Shown piece after piece: positions 24,509 to 31,985 of a DNA stretch of 64,000 nt. Under the pieces are notes generated by a model. It was not told the origin of the DNA. It searched no databases and was given only the letters and a program-made list of their open reading frames with translations. The position numbers and the translations under genes are program-made. The DNA is from Candidatus Poribacteria bacterium (GTDB taxonomy: Bacteria > Poribacteria > WGA-4E > WGA-3G): NCBI GenBank assembly GCA_028824685.1, contig JAPPCZ010000082.1, forward strand, positions 31,272 through 95,271, in the 5' to 3' direction. Numbering within the stretch: position 1 is the first letter of the stretch; each line of letters opens with the position of its first letter.

Positions 24509-25533
24509 TTGTCGCTTTTTTGTTCTGCTTCCGCAGCCAATTCCTTGACTTGTTTTAAGTTCGCTTCAGCGTTCAGTTTCACCCGCTCATCTGTTGCATG
24601 ATTTACTAATTTCTCAAGCACTTCAATTGATTTGTCGTACTGTTTTGAAATTGAATAGGTTACACCAAGATAAAGTTGAGCAAGTTCGTAAACATCGCTT
24701 TTTGGATAGGTGTCAATCACCTTTTGGAAGTGCATCAACGCCATTTTGGTATTTTCTGCTGCAATATCTTCAGTTTTATCTCGAATTTGATTGCCATAAG
24801 CGACTCCGAGTTGTATGTGTAAAGTAGGAAGAAGTCCCGAAGTATTTTTCGGATCATTTTCAATGACCTTTTTGCTGAACGGAAGCGCTTTTTTTAATTG
24901 TCTCTGTCCCAAATAGGCTAAAGCGACTTCATTGTTCAACTTGACATCATCAGGGATTTTCTTGTTAATCAGGAGTGCTTTTTCCAATTGTTCCCGTTTT
25001 ATATAAAGAATTGCGATTTCACTGTTTAGGGTGGTATCATCAGGCATTTCCTTAAATTTTGCCAATTTTGCCTGGAATTCCATCTCTTTTTTAAAAGCTG
25101 CTTCCATCACAGGTGCAAATTCTTCAGGTGGAGCGTATCCCACCTTCTTAGTGATGACACCGCCATCCGGACCGATGAATAAAATTGTCGGATAGCCTGT
25201 AATTCCATACTTCTTGCGCGTTTCGTCGTTTATGGGCAGTTCCGTGTCTTGTGGATTTACCTTGACAGTAATGAACTTTTCAGAAAGAGTAACGACGTTT
25301 GCATCAGTAAATGTTTCGGCATCCAGCCGATCACACCAACCTCACGAATCTGTATAGAAGTCCATCATAATCGGTTTACCGGTTTCAGCGGCTTGTTTCG
25401 TAGCATCCTCAATGGATTTTCCCCATCGGACTTTTTCGCCTTCTGCAAGGACAGGAATTGATACTGTCATTAGCAAGAGGACGGTGAGTCCTGCTACATA
25501 GGGAGAGTAGCGGTGAAAAACAGAATTAATCAT
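24505..25533 (-). CDS. candidate selenoprotein: secreted thioredoxin-like (UGWC) protein with C-terminal TPRs
   Basis: 342 codons counting one in-frame TGA (25342-25344, codon 64). The start at 25533 follows AAAAGGAG by eight bases. Signal peptide about 1-31 (ending PVLAEG), thioredoxin fold about 40-160, then TPR-like helical repeats to the end (IAILYIKREQLEKALLINKK, ALAYLGQRQLKKALPFSKK). The fold is complete across the TGA: KPIMMDFYTDS, TGA, GWCDRLDAETFTDANV, the cis-Pro motif GITGYPTILFIGPDGG, all in one frame. Relatives read DWCGWC at this place, so TGA replaces the resolving pair's first Cys, giving Sec64-Gly-Trp-Cys67. A hairpin with SECIS geometry follows. Alternative: a one-base Cys-to-stop change or error. 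A secreted thiol oxidoreductase either way. Confidence 0.8.
25312..25335 (-). promoter_or_regulatory. candidate bacterial SECIS hairpin
   Basis: Starting right after the TGA on the minus strand, 16 nt separate it from the apical loop. The stem TCGGC/GCCGA (5 perfect pairs, 25330-25326 with 25320-25316) closes a 5-nt loop TGGAT with G in its second position. A lower TGT/ACA stem extends it past a small internal loop. From memory, bacterial SECIS elements have a loop 16-37 nt after the UGA and a G in the first two loop bases; this fits both. Confidence 0.6.
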
Positions 25534-25691
25534 TTTATTTTCTCCTTTTAGACTTAAGCGATAAAACAAGGCATTTGCTTAAATTGTAATATTGACGGAA
25601 ATTCCAGTAACTTTTTATCGCAGCATTCTTGATTAGTTGTAATATATTATCACATTCAACAGAGAATGTCCAGAAAAACAGTGTGTAAATA

Positions 25692-25875
25692 CAGAGCCAT
25701 TCAATTCTCGATAATTCTTCTTTTCTCTAAAACCTCTTACTGTAGGAGCGACCTTGAATCAACGCCAAATGCGCGTTTGGCATTTCGCGGGTCGCGACCA
25801 GGAGGTCGCTCCTACAAAAGAAATCAGGTTACAAATCCCTCCACAAGAGCAGTGCGCGACAATTGAATGCCTCAG
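25692..25875. mobile_element. 184-bp MITE with TIRs and 10-bp target duplication
   Basis: The element begins CAGAGCCATTCAATTCTCG and ends CGACAATTGAATGCCTCAG. These are inverted repeats and match the ends of the element at 18273-18430. Perfect direct repeats TGTGTAAATA flank it (25682-25691, 25876-25885). The core holds the TGTAGGAGCGACC...GGTCGCTCCTACA palindrome (25741-25816) and a nested AAATGCGCGTTTGGCATTT hairpin. It occupies most of the 414-bp gap between mnmE and the thioredoxin gene, which otherwise shows no gene. Confidence 0.88.
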
Positions 25876-25947
25876 TGTGTAAATAAAGGTTGCAGTTACT
25901 ATACGCATACTTGTTTGTAAGACAAACGTGCTACAAAGAGGCTTTGT

Positions 25948-27336
25948 TTACTTGCCGACACAGAACTGTGAGAAAATTCGGTCCAAAATATCTTCAGTGG
26001 TTGTTTTACCAACAATGTCACCGAGGGCATCAAGACTAATGCGCAGATCAACCGAAACAAGATCAGGTGGCATCTCGTTTTCTAAACTCACTATAACATC
26101 ATCAAGTGCTTCTTGCGCACGGCTTAGCGCATCTTGATGGCGAGCATTCGTAACTATAGGAGATTCACCTATATTGAATTCTTTACCAAGCAATTCTTCT
26201 CGGATAGCAGTTTTCAGCGCATCAATACCTTTGTTTTCAGTAATTGCTGTTTGAACAATGCGAACCTTTGGACAATGGTTAGTAAGAGTCTGTGGTTGGA
26301 CGATGGCGGGAAGGTCAATTTTATTTAGAATCAGGATTGCGCGGTGTGAATTCGCTATCTCCAAAAGTTCAGTATCCGCTTCATTTAGGGGTTGGGATGC
26401 GTCAAACATTAAGAGTAGAAATTCGGCTTTATTGAGAACGTCTCTACTCCGTTGAACACCTTGTTGTTCAACAATGTCCTCTGTTTGTCGCAGTCCAGCG
26501 GTGTCAATCAGATTAATAGGTATACCGTCAAGATTTATAGTTTCATCAATCGTGTCCCGCGTCGTGCCGGGAATATCTGTGACAATAGCGCGTGCTGAGC
26601 GGACAAGCGCATTGAATAGGCTTGATTTTCCGACATTCGGTTTGCCCAAAATAGCGACGTTTATACCCTCCTTGATTAGACGTCCTTCCGAAGCAGTTTT
26701 GAGTAAATGCACCAGATCTGTTTGGACAACACGTGCAGTCTGAAGCTGCGTCTCGACCTTCATAAAATCAAGGTCTTCGTCGGGAAAATCGATGGAGGTT
26801 TCAATTTCTGCGAGCAATGCTGCAAGTGTATCGCTGAGTTGATTTACACTTTCAGAGAGTTTGCCTTCAAGTGCCTGAATTGCGATTTTTCGGCTAAGTT
26901 CTGTTTTTGAACTGATGAGTTCTGCTACTGCTTCAGCTTGTGCGAGGTCAAGTCTACCGTTAAGAAAAGCACGTTTCGTAAACTCGCCCGGTTCAGCGAG
27001 CCTTGCACCCGCCTTTACCACTAATGCTAATACAGTTGTTAGCGGAACAATTCCACCATGGCAATTAAATTCAACAATGTCTTCGGTGGTATACGTTTTC
27101 GGGGCGCGCATAATACCCAGCATCACTTCGTCAATAATTTCATCGGATGCTGATGTATCTATAACGTGTCCGTGTGTAAGTGTATGTGATGGGAGTTCAT
27201 CAGGTGAGATAACGCGTGAGGGACGAAACAACTGAGATGCGATTGGGATTGCCAGCGGTCCACTGACGCGTACTATACCGATACCGCCTTCACCGCGCGG
27301 CGTCGCGATGGCGGCGATAGTATCCTCAAATTTCAT
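25948..27336 (-). CDS. mnmE: tRNA modification GTPase MnmE (TrmE)
   Basis: 462-residue GTPase that, with MnmG, adds the carboxymethylaminomethyl group at U34 of certain tRNAs. The N-terminal tetrahydrofolate-binding domain starts MKFEDTIAAIATPRGEGGIGIVRVSG and has the FNCHGG and RAFLNGRLDLAQAEAV helices. The inserted G domain has G1 GKPNVGKSSLFNAL, G2/G3 TDIPGTTRD and DTAG, and G4 NKIDL. The C-terminus ends FCVGK, the conserved C-x-G-K with its Cys. The ATG at 27336 is preferred, with GGGGG upstream; longer in-frame starts add residues unlike the family. It continues the rnpA-yidD-yidC-jag-mnmE order common near the replication origin in many bacteria. Confidence 0.96.
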   Translation of the reverse strand: MKFEDTIAAIATPRGEGGIGIVRVSGPLAIPIASQLFRPSRVISPDELPSHTLTHGHVIDTSASDEIIDEVMLGIMRAPKTYTTEDIVEFNCHGGIVPLTTVLALVVKAGARLAEPGEFTKRAFLNGRLDLAQAEAVAELISSKTELSRKIAIQALEGKLSESVNQLSDTLAALLAEIETSIDFPDEDLDFMKVETQLQTARVVQTDLVHLLKTASEGRLIKEGINVAILGKPNVGKSSLFNALVRSARAIVTDIPGTTRDTIDETINLDGIPINLIDTAGLRQTEDIVEQQGVQRSRDVLNKAEFLLLMFDASQPLNEADTELLEIANSHRAILILNKIDLPAIVQPQTLTNHCPKVRIVQTAITENKGIDALKTAIREELLGKEFNIGESPIVTNARHQDALSRAQEALDDVIVSLENEMPPDLVSVDLRISLDALGDIVGKTTTEDILDRIFSQFCVGK

Positions 27337-27414
27337 ATCGCAACCCCCGTTTTCAGCACAGCGTGAAGTTACCGGTAGTTTGATGTTTCTCAAACTCGGT
27401 CATACATCTATGGC

Positions 27415-28041
27415 TCAATAGGTATCTTGTCTTGCAATAACAATACGACGCATATCACCTTCACCTTGGCTAAACGTTGAAACGTTATCGTCTGATTGTA
27501 AGGTAAGATGGATCACGCGTCTATCTTTAGCAGACATAGGGGCAAGAACAACATCTTGACGCGTCCGTTTGACTTTTGCAGCAACTTGATGTGCTAGGTC
27601 TACGAGCGTCTGCTCTCTCCGTTCACGATAACCTTCGGTATTGACGAACACCTTTTTTTTAGCGAGTGCATTCTTGTTGACAATGCAATTAAGAAGACGT
27701 TCAATAGCATCAAGTGTCTGTCCATGCTTTCCGATAAGAAGTGCTGGCGAATCCGTAACCATGTTAAGGTGCAAACTTCCCTCAATTAAGTTAGATTCAA
27801 CTTCACCATTAATACCTATTCGCGTGAGCATTTCCTTCAAAACGGTCTCTGGTGCGTTAGAAATATCTTCCTTTAGCGTAGCACGTATTTTTGCGGGTTT
27901 CGCACCAAAACTCAAAATGCCTTTAGTCGGTTCATTTATGATTATGATGTTGACCTCTTCACGCGTTGTTTCAAGTTGTGTGAGCGCAATTTCAATTGCC
28001 TCTTCGACAGTTTCTGCTTCAGTTTCAATATAATTTTGCAA
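27415..28041 (-). CDS. jag: Jag/KhpB-like RNA-binding protein
   Basis: 208-residue RNA-binding protein (SpoIIIJ-associated Jag, KhpB/EloR). Domains in order: Jag_N (about 1-55, ETEAETVEEAIEIALTQL and PTKGILSFGAKPAKI), a KH domain (about 75-150, with LLIGKHGQTLDAIERLLNCIVN) and an R3H domain (about 150-208, MSAKDRRVIHLTLQ then GEGDMRRIVIAR). It is encoded just after yidC on the minus strand, the classical partner order; it is thought to bind RNA and link to cell elongation. AGGAG lies eight bases before the ATG. Confidence 0.94.
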   Translation of the reverse strand: MQNYIETEAETVEEAIEIALTQLETTREEVNIIIINEPTKGILSFGAKPAKIRATLKEDISNAPETVLKEMLTRIGINGEVESNLIEGSLHLNMVTDSPALLIGKHGQTLDAIERLLNCIVNKNALAKKKVFVNTEGYRERREQTLVDLAHQVAAKVKRTRQDVVLAPMSAKDRRVIHLTLQSDDNVSTFSQGEGDMRRIVIARQDTY

Positions 28042-28151
28042 TTGGCAGTACTCCTTTGTGCTGTTGAAGATTCACGCATATAAGTGGAAAATTTAAACGA
28101 TAATAATTGATAAAAAACTTATCTAAAGTTTAACAAGATTAACTAAAAATA

Positions 28152-30014
28152 TCAATTCGGTTTGCGCTTTGGAGTATTTTCCTGTGTTTCGGATTCGCCA
28201 TCGTGGAAAAATTTCGTTTGTATTTGTTGTTGTGCTACAGTAAGGACACTATTACATAACCAGTATAACACAAATCCCGAAGCCCAGTTATAAAACATAA
28301 AGACGAAGATAAGCGGCAAAAACTGCATGATTTTTGCCTGTGTATTACTGGTAGCGGGCGTAGCAGACATTCCACCGACATATTTCTGCTGGAGCCATGC
28401 TGTAAGTCCATTCAGAAGCGGTAAGAATCGGATAGAGTCTATTTGTATGAAGATAAGCGGTATTGTAAATGGGAGTTTATACAATGTATCTGGTGCCGAA
28501 AGATCATTAATCCACAAGAAGAAAGGTGCACCGCGGAATTCAACAGCACTCCCAAGTAGTCCGTAGAGTGCCCAGAAAATAGGGAGTTGCGGAAGCCAAG
28601 GGATACAGCCACCCAAGGGGTTCACACCATTTTCCTTATAAATACGCATTGTGGCTCTATTCAGTTTTTGCGGGTCGTCCCGAAATTTTTCTCGTAATTC
28701 AGTCAATTGCGGTTGAAGTTCCTGCATCTTTTTCATAGAGACATGTGCTTTGCGGGTAAGCGGAAAAGAAATTATCTTTACTAATGCTGTTAAAAGAATT
28801 ATTGCTAACCCGTAATTCCCAAAGATGTTGTGCAACCCCTTTACTAACCACAGCATTCCCCATACCACAGGACCGAGAAATCCGAAGTCAATGGCTTTAG
28901 ACAAGTTAATTTGAGTTTCTGGCACATTAGGAGCAGTGACCTGCTTCAACAATGTATCATCCTTTGGTCCGACGTATAAACGAAAAGCATGCGTTTGCTT
29001 TTGCTGAGATGGTAGTGGAAAACGAGGGATTGTCAAAACGGCGGTCTCAGTAGGTGCAGCCACAAGGATATTTGTTGACTCATTTGCTTTTGCATTATCA
29101 TCCAGTGCATAGGTAGCTTCAAGTTGCGGGTCAGGAATCATTATGGCACTAAAATATTGACTATTCATACCTGCCCAGCGTACTGTCACTAAAGCATTTT
29201 CTTGTTTGAGTTCGCGTGTAGGTTTTCCTGTACCAATATAAACTTTAGCACCTTCGGAACCACGGCGTCCTGCTTTACCTGTCTCTTTTTCGTGTACGAG
29301 TAGGTCAGCATTAATCCCTGGTCCCCAACGTAGTTCATAGCCATTCGCGGGATTATTGCCACCGATTACCAAAGGTTCTGAAGCATCAGAAACATTTTCG
29401 AACGTTAAGTCCAAATCTACCGTATAACTATCGTTGTAAAAGGTAAATCGTTTGACAACTCGTAATTGCTCGCCAATCGTAGTTGTGAAGGTAAGTGTTC
29501 CTTTCTCTTGTGTATCTGATAGTTGAATGCCTTCCGGTTTATCTACTTTCCATAAAGCGTGCCGTAAATTGAGTTCATTCTGAAGATACGAATTTCCAAT
29601 CTGAAGTTCAAGACAGTCATGTGCTGTCTCAGGGATAAGATTCAACGGCACGTCTTCAGTCGTGTCTGATCTGTCGGGAAAGCGAAGACTCCCGTTTTCT
29701 TTTTTTTCTATCAATCCCCATTTTTTGGCTATTGCCAGTTTTTCGTTAAAAGTAATGTCGTAAGTAGATGTTCTGACGCGGACCATCGGATCATCGGGAC
29801 TCTCCTGAACCATCATCAGTGGGTTTGTATCAATGGAGTCTTCTTCCTTTTCTCCAAGATCAATTCCATCAGTTGTGTCACTTGGCGGAGTTTGTTCGGT
29901 TATTGCGGGGTCGTCCTGTTCAGGGGTAAGGGGTTTGGGTTTACCAAACATCAGAGTCCATGTAATCATTACAGCAATCATCAGAACGAGTGCGAGAATG
30001 TAACGGGATCCCAT
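28152..30014 (-). CDS. yidC: membrane protein insertase YidC
   Basis: 620-residue YidC of the Gram-negative type. TM1 is near the N-terminus (RYILALVLMIAVMITWTLMF); a large periplasmic beta-sandwich domain follows (about 70-355: VRTSTYDITFNEKLAIAKKWGL, YFSAIMIPDPQ). Then comes the conserved insertase core (about 390-600) with FGNYGLAIILLTALVKIISFPLTRKAH, MKKMQELQPQLTELREKFRDD, a GGCIPWLPQLPIFWALYGLL coupling region, MQFLPLIFVFMFYNWASGFVLYWLCNS. The C-terminus is short and basic. It inserts membrane proteins alone or with SecYEG. It sits between yidD and jag, the usual order. Confidence 0.97.
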   Translation of the reverse strand: MGSRYILALVLMIAVMITWTLMFGKPKPLTPEQDDPAITEQTPPSDTTDGIDLGEKEEDSIDTNPLMMVQESPDDPMVRVRTSTYDITFNEKLAIAKKWGLIEKKENGSLRFPDRSDTTEDVPLNLIPETAHDCLELQIGNSYLQNELNLRHALWKVDKPEGIQLSDTQEKGTLTFTTTIGEQLRVVKRFTFYNDSYTVDLDLTFENVSDASEPLVIGGNNPANGYELRWGPGINADLLVHEKETGKAGRRGSEGAKVYIGTGKPTRELKQENALVTVRWAGMNSQYFSAIMIPDPQLEATYALDDNAKANESTNILVAAPTETAVLTIPRFPLPSQQKQTHAFRLYVGPKDDTLLKQVTAPNVPETQINLSKAIDFGFLGPVVWGMLWLVKGLHNIFGNYGLAIILLTALVKIISFPLTRKAHVSMKKMQELQPQLTELREKFRDDPQKLNRATMRIYKENGVNPLGGCIPWLPQLPIFWALYGLLGSAVEFRGAPFFLWINDLSAPDTLYKLPFTIPLIFIQIDSIRFLPLLNGLTAWLQQKYVGGMSATPATSNTQAKIMQFLPLIFVFMFYNWASGFVLYWLCNSVLTVAQQQIQTKFFHDGESETQENTPKRKPN

Positions 30015-30106
30015 TTAAATTTAGATGCTCCTCTTTCATGTTTTATAGCGCGAGGTTTTTACGGCTCGCCATTCACTACATGTCAATTTATGTTGAATGT
30101 TATTTG

Positions 30107-30316
30107 TTACTGAAGTGGGTCAAAACCCCCTGGATGGTAAGGATGGCATTTTACCAGTCGTTTTAAAGTTAACCAGCTGCCTTTGAAAGTACCATATCGC
30201 TCAAATGCCTGTTGTGCGTAGTGTGAACAAGTCGGATGGAAACGACACGTTGGAGGAAAAAGTGGGGAGATAAAGCGGCGATACCCGCGGATAGCGTAGA
30301 GAATTAATCGGCTCAT
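30107..30316 (-). CDS. yidD: membrane protein insertion efficiency factor YidD
   Basis: 69-residue YidD. Nearly the whole protein is the family domain: [35 protein letters not shown] then [17 protein letters not shown], with its three cysteines and the HPGGxDP motif. It is a peripheral inner-membrane protein that helps YidC-dependent insertion. It lies between rnpA and yidC as usual. Only a modest ribosome site (AAAAAG) precedes the ATG. Confidence 0.96.
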   Translation of the reverse strand: MSRLILYAIRGYRRFISPLFPPTCRFHPTCSHYAQQAFERYGTFKGSWLTLKRLVKCHPYHPGGFDPLQ

Positions 30317-30430
30317 TTTCTTTTTATAAACCGTTCACTTGCAGGAGATGTTTTTTGACCCAACAAATTTTTTATTCATATTGATTCGGCTATATTCCAA
30401 TCTTTACAGAGGTTTACGCTGCCAATATTT

Positions 30431-30793
30431 CTATAAATCTGTCTTTCTCGTTACCATGATTGATGCTCGGCAGAATAATTGGTATAAACTTTCTTCAGCT
30501 TGCTGTCCTGAAAGGGGCAAGGCTGCTTTTCTACCCACAACTACAATATCAAAATGTGGCAGAACTTCAGGCTTAAGCAGGCGGTAGGCTTCACGAATAA
30601 GCCGTTTCACGCGGTTCCTCTGGACACTCTCACCTACCTTTTTACTGACTGTTATTCCTAACCGTGGCTGACTGAATTCTGTGTGGTAGACGTAGATAAC
30701 GAAGTGAGTATTCCAGTTCTTTTTCCCTTTTTTATATGCTCTCTGAAATTCCCAAGTCTTCTTCAGTCTTTCTGGATGTGGTTGATACGGCAT
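30431..30793 (-). CDS. rnpA: ribonuclease P protein component RnpA
   Basis: 120-residue protein subunit of RNase P, which matures tRNA 5' ends together with the M1 RNA. The conserved sequence RLGITVSKKVGESVQRNRVKRLIREAYR holds the RNR motif; FVIYVYHTE and PHFDIVVVGRKAALPLS are the other core strands. It is the first gene of the rnpA-yidD-yidC-jag-mnmE run. The usual upstream gene rpmH is not found in the 117 bp before it or farther up, where an HNH nuclease is encoded instead. Confidence 0.95.
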   Translation of the reverse strand: MPYQPHPERLKKTWEFQRAYKKGKKNWNTHFVIYVYHTEFSQPRLGITVSKKVGESVQRNRVKRLIREAYRLLKPEVLPHFDIVVVGRKAALPLSGQQAEESLYQLFCRASIMVTRKTDL

Positions 30794-30909
30794 AACTTCA
30801 GGATTTATTCAGATTGAAAGTACCTTCTCCTTCGCGCAATTCTGAATGGTTTACTTTCTGCTTACACACATAACCGAAGAAGAATAAGCAAAACAACTGT
30901 CTTTCAGTT

Positions 30910-31422
30910 TCAATTTATATAAAGATACTTTTTCCAAGACGGATGGTAACCCCGAAAATGACGGTTGAGTTGCAAATACGTTAAGATTGAAGGCGTTTTC
31001 GGCATTCGTTTCAACTTGAAGTGCGTCTCATGAAGCATCTGATTGCCTTTGTTATTGTTACAGCGTTTACAAGCGGTCACAACATTATCCCAAGTTGTCT
31101 TGCCACCCTTTGAAATTGGGATAACGTGGTCGAGCGTTAGCAGGGAAGCAGGAAACTCTCGGTGGCAGTATTGACATACATGTTGGTCGCGCGCAAGTAC
31201 ATTCTTACGGGAAAACTTGACAACACTGCGCGGCACATGCACGTAATTCACCAAGCGAATAACATGCGGCACTTTGACAATAGCAGATGGTGACCGTATT
31301 TCCGATTCAGACACTTCCTCTGTCTGAGCGGTTCCCTTAAAAACCATCTTCAGAGCGCGTCTGAGATTGCAAACATTAATTGCTTCATAACTGGCATTTA
31401 GCACTAAAACAGGTACTTCCAC
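30910..31422 (-). CDS. HNH endonuclease
   Basis: 170-residue HNH nuclease. The N-terminus VLVLNASYEAINVCNLRRALKM matches a large bacterial family of small stand-alone HNH proteins. The nuclease core is CQYCHREFPASLLTLDHVIP followed by SKGGKTTWDNVVTACKRCNNNKGN: two CxxC pairs bind structural zinc, LDHVIP and DNVVTACKRCNNNKG give the H-N-H ligands. The function is unproven; roles in DNA repair, restriction or chromosome maintenance are all proposed for relatives. It occupies the position where rpmH often lies. AGGAGGACA is near the ATG. Confidence 0.93.
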   Translation of the reverse strand: MEVPVLVLNASYEAINVCNLRRALKMVFKGTAQTEEVSESEIRSPSAIVKVPHVIRLVNYVHVPRSVVKFSRKNVLARDQHVCQYCHREFPASLLTLDHVIPISKGGKTTWDNVVTACKRCNNNKGNQMLHETHFKLKRMPKTPSILTYLQLNRHFRGYHPSWKKYLYIN

Positions 31423-31514
31423 TCGCCTGTCCTCCTACAAGCAAGTATTCTGATTTTAGTCAAATAGTATTTTAACACATCTACGCGGCATTTGCAACTA
31501 AAATCTACATTCTT

Positions 31515-31890
31515 CAGGGTTATTCAGTTTTCAATATTTTGGGTGGTTTTTTGCTATGACGTTAATTTTATGTGTTGCCATCTTGTCCATGTCTTTAGCC
31601 CGTATGAAGAATAAATAAATATTTCGGTAATTTCTTTAGTCCCGTAGGGACGCTATGTTTATAGAAAAATGTTACCCACCGCCTCTTGAGTTCCGTAGGA
31701 ACGGCATAGAAGACTTAACATATCGTCCCTACCAAATCAACGCTATGAATGCGCCAAATCAACGGTATGAATGCCATTTAGGCATTCCCCGTATGGCATT
31801 CAGCGGGACTAAAGAACAATGTTCATGTTTATGGATATTAACTTTCAGTAAATCTCAATACCAGAAAACTCTTAAAACTGAATAACCCTG
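31515..31890. mobile_element. 376-bp MITE with 17-bp perfect TIRs and 9-bp target duplication
   Basis: The left end CAGGGTTATTCAGTTTT (31515-31531) is perfectly repeated in inverse at 31874-31890, and similarity continues inward. Perfect direct repeats TACATTCTT flank it (31506-31514, 31891-31899). No transposase is encoded; inside are two to three CCCGTAGGGACG/TTCCGTAGGAACG hairpins and TATGTTTATAG units also seen at 13532-13686. It fills most of the 563-bp gap between the HNH gene and lysC. Short open frames inside look spurious. Confidence 0.88.
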
Positions 31891-31919
31891 TACATTCTTT
31901 CAGGTTCAAGTTTTTGAGT

Positions 31920-31948
31920 TTTACTATAAAATAGAACTGTGGTATAAT
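31920..31948 (+). promoter_or_regulatory. predicted promoter for lysC
   Basis: TTTACT (31920-31925), a 17-bp spacer and a perfect TATAAT (31943-31948) lie 38 bp before the start. The box begins 20 bp after the target duplication of the miniature element. Confidence 0.5.
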
Positions 31949-31985
31949 TGTCACGAACATACAATATTGGATTGGAGGATATGGA

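Noticed and set aside
31655..31885. Short open frame within the lysC-upstream element
   Set aside because: It runs across hairpin repeats and one end of the miniature element, has no ribosome site, and its product is low-complexity repeat translation.
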